From contig NZ_QGHA01000007.1 of the NCBI RefSeq assembly GCF_003148845.1, positions 124,001 to 188,000 of the forward strand: 64,000 nucleotides of DNA, read 5' to 3'. Under the pieces are notes generated by a model, which saw only the letters and a list, made by a program, of their open reading frames with translations, was not told where the DNA came from and did no database searches. The stretch is from Mucilaginibacter oryzae (GTDB taxonomy: Bacteria; Bacteroidota; Bacteroidia; Sphingobacteriales; Sphingobacteriaceae). The position numbers were made by a program, and so were the translations under genes. Below are positions 18,054 through 26,259 of the stretch, one piece after another (position 1 is the first letter of the stretch; the number at the start of each line of letters is the position of its first letter).

Positions 18054-19700
18054 ATGTTAAACGCAAAACCGGCTATTTTTTACAAAAATTATATACTGAT
18101 TTTTATCGTTTTATTCATTTTCGGCTGTGCGGCTCAACAACCACCCCAGGGAGGGCCGCGCGACCAAACCCCACCTAAATTGGTGAAGGCAACTCCGGCC
18201 AATAAAACCAGGAATTTTAACGCTAAACAAATCGACCTGGAATTTGACGAGTTTATCAAACTAACCAACGCTTATCAGGAAATCAGTATGAGCCCGGCGA
18301 TGGAAAAACAACCGGAGTATTCATCCAACAAACGAAAACTAAAAGTTGAGTTTAAAGACACACTCCAAAAAAACACAACCTATGTCATCAGCTTTGGTAA
18401 GTCTATACAGGATGTGAACGAAAGTAACATCCTTAAAAATTTCACCTACGTTTTCTCTACGGGCAACCATATCGATTCCTTAAGCATGACGGGTTCTGTA
18501 ACCAACACCCTAACCCAGGAAAAGGAAAAAGATGTACTGGTATTTTTATTCCCGGTTAAACAGGATACCCTGTTCGGAAAAAAAAAGCCGGCTATTTTTG
18601 CGCTTACGGATTCGTCAGGAAATTTCGCGCTCAACAATTTGCGCGAAGACGATTACCGGATCTACGCCCTGAAGGAAGCAAGCCCGAATAAAATTTTTGA
18701 TAACGATAATGAGCTGATCGCCTTCCTAAAAAAACCGATCCATTTAAAAAGCGACACATCCAATATCCAACTCAATTTATTCAGGCAGGATCCTGATAAA
18801 TTCAGAGTAACCGAAAAACGGTTTGACTCGGACGGAAAACTTCAACTGATCTTTAACCGGGGTTTAATCGAGCCCGGTATCAAAGTTATTTACCCTGTTA
18901 ATGTAGACGAACGAAAGCAGGTAACTTATACAACTAACAATGACACCGCATCTGTTTATTTACGAAACATGAACTTCGATTCGGTGCGTGTAGCCATTTA
19001 TGAAAAAGGTAAAGCCATAGATACTATTTACCAACTTAAACGTAAAAACGAAAGCTTTACGCGGGTGCTTACCGCAGGATACAACCTTGGTAACGACAGC
19101 AAATTAAAACCCGGTACAGACCTTAAAATAACGGCCAATATCCCTATCGAAAACTTTGATCAATCATTGATCACCTTGAATGAAGACTCAGTAGCTACAA
19201 GCGATTTCACCATAAAGAAAGATACAGGCAACTACAAAATACTTTACTTAAAATACCGGTGGCGCGAACAAAGCAAATACGAACTTATATTAAATGAAGG
19301 CGCTTTAACAGATATTTATGGCGATAAAAATAAACGTCTCCCGGGTAAAAAATTCCAGATCAATAAAATAGAAAACTATAGCCAGCTTACCGCTAAAATA
19401 ACTTTGCCTGCCGATACGGGAAAAGCTTATGTGGTTGAACTTTTAAGTGAAGATAAAAAGAAGATCCAGAGCAACCCGATAACCAAAAGCGGTTCGATAG
19501 TATACAAGGGCATACCTGCCGCTAAATACTATATCAGGGTTATTTATGATGACAACAAAAACGGTAAATGGGATAGCGGTAACGTAAAAAAACGCCGACA
19601 GCCCGAACAAATATGGCTCAATGAAAAACTGATTACCCTGAGGCCCAACTGGGAAGCAGAAGAGCCTATAACAGTACCTAAAGCGCCGGTTACTCCTTAA
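18054..19700 (+). CDS. Lipoprotein with bacterial Ig-like (SbsA/Big_5) domain
   Basis: A 548-residue protein. A hydrophobic signal ends in the lipobox IFGCAAQ, and the mature part begins with a Pro/Gly-rich linker (PPQGGPRDQTPP). Residues about 45-145 form a Big_5 (SbsA-type) Ig-like domain, with PPKLVKATPANKTRNFN, IDLEFDEFIKL and TTYVISFGKSIQDVNESN. The rest has beta-rich segments, including a GxxxLxNLREDDYRIYALKE stretch and a C-terminal DDNKNGKWDSGN motif seen in many Bacteroidota surface lipoproteins. It is likely an outer-membrane or surface protein of unknown function. Its 3' end overlaps the convergent carbonic anhydrase gene by 11 bases. Confidence 0.8.
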   Translation: MLNAKPAIFYKNYILIFIVLFIFGCAAQQPPQGGPRDQTPPKLVKATPANKTRNFNAKQIDLEFDEFIKLTNAYQEISMSPAMEKQPEYSSNKRKLKVEFKDTLQKNTTYVISFGKSIQDVNESNILKNFTYVFSTGNHIDSLSMTGSVTNTLTQEKEKDVLVFLFPVKQDTLFGKKKPAIFALTDSSGNFALNNLREDDYRIYALKEASPNKIFDNDNELIAFLKKPIHLKSDTSNIQLNLFRQDPDKFRVTEKRFDSDGKLQLIFNRGLIEPGIKVIYPVNVDERKQVTYTTNNDTASVYLRNMNFDSVRVAIYEKGKAIDTIYQLKRKNESFTRVLTAGYNLGNDSKLKPGTDLKITANIPIENFDQSLITLNEDSVATSDFTIKKDTGNYKILYLKYRWREQSKYELILNEGALTDIYGDKNKRLPGKKFQINKIENYSQLTAKITLPADTGKAYVVELLSEDKKKIQSNPITKSGSIVYKGIPAAKYYIRVIYDDNKNGKWDSGNVKKRRQPEQIWLNEKLITLRPNWEAEEPITVPKAPVTP

Positions 19701-20202
19701 ACCAACCGGAATACATGATATAATTTTGAGGCAGTTGCTTCAGCATAGCCCTTTGCTCATCAGTAAGGGGCTTTATTTTTTTTGCGGGGATGCCGGCATA
19801 TAAATAGCCCGACTCGCAAACAGTATTTTCCAATACCACAGCACCAGCTGCAATGATCACAAACTCGTTTACAACCGCGTGATCCATCACTATGGCTCCC
19901 ATCCCTACCAAAGTATGATCATGCAGGGTACAGCCGTGTACCAACGCGTTATGGCCAATAGAAACCTGGTTGCCGATATTGGTAGGGGCCTTTAAATAAG
20001 TGGCGTGAATAACCGCGCCATCCTGGATATTGGTATTATTACCTATTTTAATATAATGCACATCCCCACGGATCACCGCGTTAAACCAAACCGAACAATT
20101 ATCGCCCATTACCACATCCCCTACTATGGTACAGTTTTCGGCAATGAAACAATCACTACCCCAAACCGGGCTCTTATCTTTTACAGGCAAAATTACAGGC
20201 AT
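19690..20202 (-). CDS. Gamma-class carbonic anhydrase family protein (left-handed beta-helix)
   Basis: A 170-residue protein made of hexapeptide repeats that fold into a left-handed beta-helix trimer. The zinc-binding histidines of gamma carbonic anhydrases are visible in AVIHATY and IGHNALVHGC, and the family-specific NAVIRGDVHYIKIG with its Arg and Asp is present. It may hydrate CO2 or, like PaaY/YrdA, have another role; activity cannot be settled from sequence. It is cytoplasmic, on the minus strand, and converges with the Ig-like lipoprotein gene, with an 11-base overlap of coding ends. Confidence 0.88.
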   Translation of the reverse strand: MPVILPVKDKSPVWGSDCFIAENCTIVGDVVMGDNCSVWFNAVIRGDVHYIKIGNNTNIQDGAVIHATYLKAPTNIGNQVSIGHNALVHGCTLHDHTLVGMGAIVMDHAVVNEFVIIAAGAVVLENTVCESGYLYAGIPAKKIKPLTDEQRAMLKQLPQNYIMYSGWFKE

Positions 20203-20278
20203 AACTTTTAATTAGTGAATTATTGATTTAGCGAATTAGTGATTTGAATAATTTTAACTATGTTTGAATATAAAATCA

Positions 20279-20351
20279 GCGAAAATAGCTCAGTCGGTAG
20301 AGCGTCAGTTTCCCAAACTGAAGGCCGCGGGTTCGAATCCCGTTTTTCGCT
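20279..20351 (+). tRNA. tRNA-Gly (anticodon CCC)
   Basis: A complete 73-base cloverleaf: acceptor GCGAAAA pairs with TTTTCGC, D stem GCTC/GAGC, anticodon stem TCAGT/ACTGA with loop TTCCCAA, T stem GCGGG/CCCGT with loop TTCGAAT, and discriminator T as in tRNA-Gly. The 3' CCA is not encoded. A dispersed repeat begins 3 bases after its end. Confidence 0.95.
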
Positions 20352-20354
20352 CTA

Positions 20355-20428
20355 CCCCTCCCAAACCCTCCCTTCCGGGAAGGCTTTAATTAAAAAGTTT
20401 CCCATGCCGGGGGAGATTTAGAGGGGGG
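20355..20428. repeat. Dispersed CTCCC/GGGGAGATTTAGAGGGG element, copy 1
   Basis: It starts with CCCCTCCCAAACCCTCCC, has a CCTTCCGGGAAGG hairpin, then AAAAAGTTTCCC and ends with GGGGGAGATTTAGAGGGG. The same two-part layout occurs at 45097-45212, and the second half at 23841-23878. Here it fills the whole gap between the tRNA 3' end and the nadB stop codon. Confidence 0.75.
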
Positions 20429-22021
20429 TTAAAACACCGTATCCCTCACCTCGGCAGCATGCTCCGGATAATCGGTAGTATAATGCAATCCTCTACTCTC
20501 CTTGCGCAACATAGCAGATTTAACCACAATAAACGATACCTGGATTAAATTACGTAACTCGCAAAGCTTTACCGAAAGTTTGGTTTTCTTATAGAAATCT
20601 TCAGTCTCCTCATAAAGCAATTTTAACCTGCGTAAAGCCCTGTCCAACCTAAAATCCGACCGGACAATACCCACATAGTCATTCATCAGCTTTTGCATTT
20701 CGCGGATGTTGTGGGTAACCAGGATATCTTCGTTAGAGAGCTGTACACCTTTTTCATCCCAATCCGGGATATTGTCAGGGATCACGTTATTCTCAAAGTT
20801 CTTTATGGCATCCTCATAAATTCTGTGTGCAAAAACCAAGGCCTCTAACAATGAATTTGAAGCCAAACGGTTTGCCCCATGCAAACCCGTTGATGAGCAT
20901 TCGCCGCAGGCATATAACCTTAATATAGACGACCGACCTACATGATCTACCATGATACCACCGCACATATAATGACAGGCCGGCGCAACCGGGATCATAT
21001 CCTTAGTCATATCGATACCTATCTCCAGGCATTTGGCATAAATATTTGGAAAATGAGCCAAAATATCTTTTTTGCTGCGGTGCCTTACATCCAGGTAAAC
21101 GTAATCCTCCCCGGATTTTTTGATTTCGGCATCGATAGCGCGCGCCGTGATATCACGTGGCGCCAATGATTTACGCGCATCATATTCATGCATAAACTCT
21201 TCGCCGTTGGTACGTTTTAACACTCCCCCGAAACCGCGTACAGCTTCCGAGATCAGGAATGAAGGATATTCACCAGGGTTATATAATGCTGTTGGGTGAA
21301 ACTGCATGAACTCCATATTGCGCACCTTCCCTTTAGCTCGGTAAACCATCGCTATCCCATCGCCGGTGGCTATGGTTGGGTTGGTAGTAACCGCATAAAT
21401 ATGCCCGGCACCACCGGCAGCCATTACGGTAACTTTAGACAGGATTTTTTCAACAATTTTAGTTTCGGTGTTAAAAGCATAAATACCGAAACAGGTAATA
21501 TCGGTACTTGATTTGCCCACCAGCTCACCTAAATGGTGCTGGGTAATTAAATCAACCGCAAAATAATGCGTAAGTATCTCAATATTAGGGTTTTTATGAA
21601 TTTCCTCCAAAAGCGAACGCTCTATCTCCCAGCCGGTTACATCTTTATAGTGCAACACCCTGAACTCGGAATGGCCACCCTCTTTCGCCAGGTCATAAAC
21701 ACCTTCGTTGGTTTTGTCAAAATTGGTTCCGTATTCAATAATCTCGTTAATACGCTCCGGCCCTTCCTTAACAACGGCTTCAACAACTTCGCGGTCGCAA
21801 AGGCCGTCGCCACTTATTAAGGTATCCTGGATATGTTTTTCAAACGAATCTTCTTTTTTATCCACAACTACAGCAACCCCTCCCTGGGCATACTTAGTGT
21901 TCGATTCGTCTTCGTTAGATTTTGTAACTATCAGAACCTTACCATGTTTCGCTGCCTTGAGCGCGAAACTTAAACCGGCAATGCCTGAACCCACTACGAG
22001 GAAATCAACAGATCGGGTCAT
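20429..22021 (-). CDS. nadB: L-aspartate oxidase NadB
   Basis: A 530-residue flavoprotein that oxidises L-aspartate to iminoaspartate, the first step of de novo NAD synthesis. The FAD-binding GSGIAGLSFALKAA is near the N-terminus, with KYAQGGVAVV, GDGLCDREVVEAVV and the GEPSS-like CGECSSTGLHGANRLASNSL. The C-terminal helical domain is complete. It is divergent from nadA across a 408-base gap, so the two steps of quinolinate synthesis are probably co-regulated from that region. nadC is not in the window. Confidence 0.96.
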   Translation of the reverse strand: MTRSVDFLVVGSGIAGLSFALKAAKHGKVLIVTKSNEDESNTKYAQGGVAVVVDKKEDSFEKHIQDTLISGDGLCDREVVEAVVKEGPERINEIIEYGTNFDKTNEGVYDLAKEGGHSEFRVLHYKDVTGWEIERSLLEEIHKNPNIEILTHYFAVDLITQHHLGELVGKSSTDITCFGIYAFNTETKIVEKILSKVTVMAAGGAGHIYAVTTNPTIATGDGIAMVYRAKGKVRNMEFMQFHPTALYNPGEYPSFLISEAVRGFGGVLKRTNGEEFMHEYDARKSLAPRDITARAIDAEIKKSGEDYVYLDVRHRSKKDILAHFPNIYAKCLEIGIDMTKDMIPVAPACHYMCGGIMVDHVGRSSILRLYACGECSSTGLHGANRLASNSLLEALVFAHRIYEDAIKNFENNVIPDNIPDWDEKGVQLSNEDILVTHNIREMQKLMNDYVGIVRSDFRLDRALRRLKLLYEETEDFYKKTKLSVKLCELRNLIQVSFIVVKSAMLRKESRGLHYTTDYPEHAAEVRDTVF

Positions 22022-22429
22022 GATTTATATGAAATGTGTGTAAAAGTAGTACTAATGTTAATAACAGCTGTAAAAGCTGTTAAGTTTATGTAAAGAAAAA
22101 CTTAAAAATAGATTTGAATGTGTATAACTCCTGTTCAAGCGTCGAATATCAATATTTTTTGAGCGACTTTTACGACGCTTTCGTCATAAAGCTAACATTT
22201 TCCCCAACCGTTAATTTTTAACATAAAACTTTTTTAAATAAAAATTGATTGTGATAGATATCTAAAAATCAGCAAGCTTTTTGGTGGAAAAATGTTTAAA
22301 GCTGTTAATAAGTTGTGAAAACTAATTTATAAAAGAAAAATTAGAGCGACTTTTGCACAATACCAACACCATAACAAACAATAGTTTTCTTTAATTTAAA
22401 AAGTAGTTGTTATTAATTGAATTGTGGAA
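22022..22429. promoter_or_regulatory. AT-rich divergent nadB/nadA control region, possible DnaA boxes
   Basis: This 408-base gap is strongly AT-rich and has no gene. It contains TGTGTATAA at 22119-22127 (reverse TTATACACA, fitting the DnaA-box consensus TTATnCACA) and near-boxes TGTGTGTAA (about 22036), TGTTAATAA (about 22303) and TTGTGAAAA (about 22313). Both nad promoters must lie here. A role as replication origin is conceivable given the parS sites 6 kb away, but boxes are few and degenerate. No TAnnTTTG element stands out. Confidence 0.35.
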
Positions 22430-23422
22430 ATGAATACCTTCGAAGAAATAAATCTGAAAGGATACGTGGATGAAGAGATCGACCCAACGCTTGATCTTTT
22501 CGCCGAAATTGAAAAATTAAAAAAGCAAAAGAACGCGGTGATCCTGGCGCACTATTACCAGGATGGCGACATACAGGATATTGCCGATTACATTGGCGAT
22601 AGTTTGGGCCTGTCGCAGCAAGCCGCGAAAACTGATGCCGACATTATTGTTTTTGCCGGTGTGCATTTCATGGCCGAAACAGCCAAGATCCTGTCGCCGA
22701 CGAAAAAGGTTTTACTGCCCGATATGAAGGCAGGTTGTTCATTAGCAGATAGTTGCCCGCCGCACTTGTTTAAAAAGTTTAAGGAAAACTATCCCGATCA
22801 CCTGGTGATCACTTATGTAAACTGCACGGCCGAACTGAAGGCTTTAACCGACATTGTGTGTACATCAAGCAACGCGGTGCAGATTGTGGAGAGCTTACCG
22901 AAGGATCAGAAGATCATTTTCGGTCCTGATAAAAACCTTGGCGCGTATGTAGCTAAGAAAACCGGCAGAGAACTGGTGTTGTGGAACGGGGCCTGTATGG
23001 TGCATGAGATATTTTCGAGAGAAAAGATCACCAAACTGAAAGAACGCCATCCGGGTGCAAAACTGCTGGCACATCCTGAATGCGAGGATGTTATATTAGA
23101 AATGGCCGATTATGTTGGTTCAACAACCGGGATTTTAAAATATGCCGGCAGCCGCCAGGAAAAGGAGTTCATCGTAGCAACAGAATCGGGCATATTGCAC
23201 CAGATGCAGAAGGAAAACCCGGATAAAATATTTATTCCGGCGCCGCCTAACAACAACTGCGCATGTAACGATTGCCCGCACATGAAGCGTAACACCCTGG
23301 AAAAGTTATACCTGTGCTTAAAAAATGAAACGCCCGAGGTAACCGTACCGGCGCATATCATTGAAAAAGCGGTGAAACCTATCGAGCGGATGCTGGAGAT
23401 ATCGGCGCAGCTGGGTTTATAA
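22430..23422 (+). CDS. nadA: Quinolinate synthase NadA
   Basis: A 330-residue enzyme that condenses iminoaspartate with dihydroxyacetone phosphate to quinolinate, using a 4Fe-4S cluster. Visible hallmarks are [24 protein letters not shown], the cluster Cys in [10 protein letters not shown] and in [10 protein letters not shown], and [11 protein letters not shown] chose ATG 22430; an in-frame GTG at 22424 would add two residues. It is divergent from nadB, its pathway partner. Confidence 0.96.
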   Translation: MNTFEEINLKGYVDEEIDPTLDLFAEIEKLKKQKNAVILAHYYQDGDIQDIADYIGDSLGLSQQAAKTDADIIVFAGVHFMAETAKILSPTKKVLLPDMKAGCSLADSCPPHLFKKFKENYPDHLVITYVNCTAELKALTDIVCTSSNAVQIVESLPKDQKIIFGPDKNLGAYVAKKTGRELVLWNGACMVHEIFSREKITKLKERHPGAKLLAHPECEDVILEMADYVGSTTGILKYAGSRQEKEFIVATESGILHQMQKENPDKIFIPAPPNNNCACNDCPHMKRNTLEKLYLCLKNETPEVTVPAHIIEKAVKPIERMLEISAQLGL

Positions 23423-23430
23423 TCTTTTAG

Positions 23431-23470
23431 GATTACACCGATTGAGGATTGATTACACCGATTTTGATGA
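23431..23470. repeat. Dispersed GATTACACCGATT element, copy 1
   Basis: GATTACACCGATTGAGGATT followed directly by GATTACACCGATTTTGATGA, nine bases after the nadA stop. The same words recur near 35341, at 35603-35641 (reverse) and at 43557-43593. Confidence 0.7.
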
Positions 23471-23570
23471 GGTGGATGATTTGAAATGGGAAGTTATAAA
23501 CCGGGTAATTGTGGAAAACGCGGAGGATATTTTTGGGAGGTGTTTTGCGATAAAAATGGCTTCCTGGTTC

Positions 23571-23830
23571 TAAAATGGCTAAAAATCGCAAAAAATTTTT
23601 CCGCCTTTGGCGGATATAATGAAGGCAGGTTGCGGCCGTCATTTTTGAGTTATCCACAATACTGTTAAAAAGTATGACGGCCTATACGGATGCGAACAGC
23701 AAAGTGCTTGATATATTTGTAACCCTCTTTTGAGGATTTTTAGGTTAATGCCCTGAAAAGGCTAAAATCTAAAAAAATTTTCCCGCCTTCGGCGGAATAC
23801 AGTAAACCGGGTTGCGGCCCGAAAATTTAT
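23571..23830. repeat. Two direct, imperfect ~75-base structured repeats before thiL
   Basis: Copy A (about 23571-23646) and copy B (about 23753-23830) share the order GGCTAAAA - A-rich - TTTTCCGCC (hairpin CCGCCTTTGGCGG in A, CCGCCTTCGGCGG in B) - GGTTGCGGCC. The hairpin loop changes while the stem is kept, which is a sign of structure-level conservation. Between them lies the GGCCGTCAT/ATGACGGCC stem (23634-23642 with 23674-23682), whose loop holds a perfect DnaA-box word TTATCCACA at 23650-23658. No protein frame fits. It is a non-coding repeat or a possible RNA. Confidence 0.6.
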
Positions 23831-23840
23831 AAATTAACTT

Positions 23841-23878
23841 TTTAAAAGTCTCCCTTTTAGGGGAGATTTAGAGGGGCT
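23841..23878. repeat. Dispersed GGGGAGATTTAGAGGGG element, half copy 2
   Basis: TTTAAAAGTCTCCC, a TTTTA loop, then GGGGAGATTTAGAGGGG. This is the right half of the element seen at 20355 and 45097. It ends four bases before the thiL start codon, so the repeat supplies the gene's translation-initiation region. Confidence 0.7.
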
Positions 23879-23882
23879 CAAT

Positions 23883-24929
23883 ATGTTTGAAAACCAGGAT
23901 AGAACCAATTTAGAGGAACTTGGCGAATTTGGCCTGATCGGCCATCTTACCAAAAACATTAAACTTGCCAACGAAAGCAGCAAAAAAGGTGTTGGCGATG
24001 ATGCGGCAGTGCTTGACTTCGCCGGGAAGAGAGTGCTGGTGAGTACCGATATGCTTTTGGAGGGGATCCATTTTGATTTGGCTTATACGCCCCTTAAGCA
24101 CCTGGGCTACAAAGCTATACAGGTAAACCTGAGCGATATTTACGCTATGAATGGCATCGCTTCGCAGGTTACGGTTTCTATCGGGATGTCGAGCAAGTTT
24201 CCGTTGGAGGCAATTGAAGAACTTTATCAGGGGATTTATATTGCCTGCGAAAAATACAATGTGGATCTGGTTGGCGGTGATACCACGTCATCAAAACAAG
24301 GTTTGGTAATCAGCGTAACTTCTATCGGTTATGCCGATGAGGCGGATATTGTTTACCGAAATGGTGCCGAAGAAGGCGACCTGATCTGTGTATCGGGTGA
24401 TTTGGGTGGCGCTTATACCGGGTTGCAATTACTGGAACGCGAAAAACTGATTTATCTCGAAAACCCTAATATTCAGCCTGATCTGGAAGGAAAAGATTAC
24501 ATAGTTGAACGCCAGTTGAAACCGGAGGCCCGCCGTGATGTGATCGAATTACTGAAAAGTATCGAGGTAAAACCAACCTCGATGATCGATGTATCGGATG
24601 GTTTGGCATCCGAACTTTTACATATCTGCAAGCAAAGCAACAAAGGCTGCAACCTGTACGAAGAGAAGATCCCGCTTGATCCGATGACTTTTGAAACTGC
24701 CCGCGAGTTTAACCTCGATCCAACCATTTGTGCTTTAAGTGGCGGCGAGGATTACGAATTGCTGTTCACCGTGAAACAGGCCGATTACGATAAGATCAAA
24801 TTTAAAATGGATATCAGTATCATCGGTTACATCACCGAACCATCAGCCGGCTGCAACCTGATTACCAAAAGCGGCACCGTACACGAGTTGAAAGCCCAGG
24901 GATGGAACGCCTTCAAAAAATCAGAATAA
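23883..24929 (+). CDS. thiL: Thiamine-monophosphate kinase ThiL
   Basis: A 348-residue ATP-dependent kinase that converts thiamine monophosphate to the active diphosphate in the cytoplasm. Family motifs are GVGDDAAVLDF near residue 36, STDMLLEGIHFDL, DLVGGDTTSSK and ALSGGEDYELLF. Length is slightly longer than E. coli ThiL (325). A dispersed repeat lies directly in front of the ATG. A small membrane protein begins right after the stop. No thi gene cluster and no TPP riboswitch are nearby. Confidence 0.94.
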   Translation: MFENQDRTNLEELGEFGLIGHLTKNIKLANESSKKGVGDDAAVLDFAGKRVLVSTDMLLEGIHFDLAYTPLKHLGYKAIQVNLSDIYAMNGIASQVTVSIGMSSKFPLEAIEELYQGIYIACEKYNVDLVGGDTTSSKQGLVISVTSIGYADEADIVYRNGAEEGDLICVSGDLGGAYTGLQLLEREKLIYLENPNIQPDLEGKDYIVERQLKPEARRDVIELLKSIEVKPTSMIDVSDGLASELLHICKQSNKGCNLYEEKIPLDPMTFETAREFNLDPTICALSGGEDYELLFTVKQADYDKIKFKMDISIIGYITEPSAGCNLITKSGTVHELKAQGWNAFKKSE

Positions 24930-25367
24930 ATGCTGCAGGGTATTATCGATAAATTTTACCTGAATAATCATCCCGATGGTAAGCCGCCAATGGGTTTTAT
25001 TAAGGGGATATTGATACTTTATCTTGCTTTGATTATTCAAACGACAAATAACTACCTGGGCGGCTTTAATATTTCGGCTACTTTGTTCTTTTTTTTAGTG
25101 GGTGGCTTTTTGATATTTGCCACCGGCGAGGGACGGAAATGGGCAAAGTCTATCCTGTCTGTTTTGATATTATTGAATGTGTTGCTTTTAGGATGGTCGG
25201 TACTATATGCTTTGGGTATTTTGCACGAAACATCTGACGCGAAAAAGCAGTTTCAAATGCCTGTTTATTTGATCATTTTAACCATAGTTGAAATGGTTTG
25301 CGAATTATGGGGATGGGCGTTGATGATTAATAAGGAAGCTGATTGGTGGTTTAACAGGAAGAAATAA
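24930..25367 (+). CDS. Hypothetical four-helix membrane protein
   Basis: A 145-residue protein with four hydrophobic segments (about 20-38, 45-65, 72-92, 110-132) and short basic loops. Its start codon follows the thiL stop directly, so it is co-transcribed and probably translationally coupled. I do not recognise the family. Confidence 0.6.
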   Translation: MLQGIIDKFYLNNHPDGKPPMGFIKGILILYLALIIQTTNNYLGGFNISATLFFFLVGGFLIFATGEGRKWAKSILSVLILLNVLLLGWSVLYALGILHETSDAKKQFQMPVYLIILTIVEMVCELWGWALMINKEADWWFNRKK

Positions 25368-25398
25368 ATAACATATAAATTTAACCTAAACCTTTAAA

Positions 25399-26259
25399 AT
25401 GAAAACTTACATTATTTCTTTTTTTTTATTGTTCACGGTAACTTATGGTTTTGCTCAAAAATCGGTTGTTTTCAAAATAAAATATAAACCATCACACACT
25501 TACCATTTATCGGTAAAAACTGATCTCAATATGGAGATGGATGCCACCGGCGATGAAGCAAGTTTGGCCGAAATAAAAAAGAGCGCCAAATTGCCGATGC
25601 TTATAACCGGGCATAATATTCAGGATTTAAATATAGTTACCGAAAATTCAAAGGCTGATCAATCGTTTCCATTTACCATGACGATGCCGGTAACCGAGTC
25701 GGTAATGACTTTAAATGGACAGAAAATTGATACGCCTAATCCTTTGAACGGGAAAACCATTTATGGCACCGGATCTGCCGAAGGAAAAATACACGTTGAT
25801 TCGGTATCCGGAAAAAATGCTGATGAAAAGGTAAAATCATTGGTTACAGCTATTGTTAACAATATCAGCAGCAAAATACAATTTCCGGATAAGCCAATGG
25901 AAATTGGAGAAACATTTACGCAGGAAATGCCTATGGCTTTACCTATACCAGGTTTTTCTAATATTCAGATGAATATCAAAATTGTTTACAAGCTTTTATC
26001 CGTTGATAATGATAGCGCCAATTTTGATATCGACCAATTTATGGCGATGGATTTAAAAACCACTCAAAACGGGGTCGAAATGATTATAGGCGGACAAGGT
26101 AAAGGAACAGGGAAACTTGTTTATAGTATTAAAAATAATTACATGACCAGTATGAGCTCAAACCTAAACTTTAATGTAAGTTTTGTAATGCAGGGCATAA
26201 CTTTTAAGGCAAAGGCGGCCGGTAACTCATCATATGTTGCTAATGTTAAAAGCAGATAA
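25399..26259 (+). CDS. Secreted DUF6263-like protein
   Basis: A 286-residue protein with a signal peptide (about 1-19, ending GFAQK). The mature part is beta-rich. It starts with VVFKIKYKPSHTYHLSVKTDLNMEMD and shows PDKPMEIGETFTQEMPMALP, matching the DUF6263 group of Bacteroidota envelope proteins, whose function is unknown. It is separated by 31 bases from the upstream membrane protein gene and ends exactly where the convergent rmuC ends. Confidence 0.7.
   Translation: MKTYIISFFLLFTVTYGFAQKSVVFKIKYKPSHTYHLSVKTDLNMEMDATGDEASLAEIKKSAKLPMLITGHNIQDLNIVTENSKADQSFPFTMTMPVTESVMTLNGQKIDTPNPLNGKTIYGTGSAEGKIHVDSVSGKNADEKVKSLVTAIVNNISSKIQFPDKPMEIGETFTQEMPMALPIPGFSNIQMNIKIVYKLLSVDNDSANFDIDQFMAMDLKTTQNGVEMIIGGQGKGTGKLVYSIKNNYMTSMSSNLNFNVSFVMQGITFKAKAAGNSSYVANVKSR

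Noticed and set aside
23431-23470. CRISPR array
   Set aside because: Two short repeats only, no unique spacers and no cas genes; the words are dispersed across the window instead.
23690-23882. TPP riboswitch upstream of thiL
   Set aside because: No thi-box CTGAGA or ACCTGA pair with the expected layout; the region is a structured repeat.
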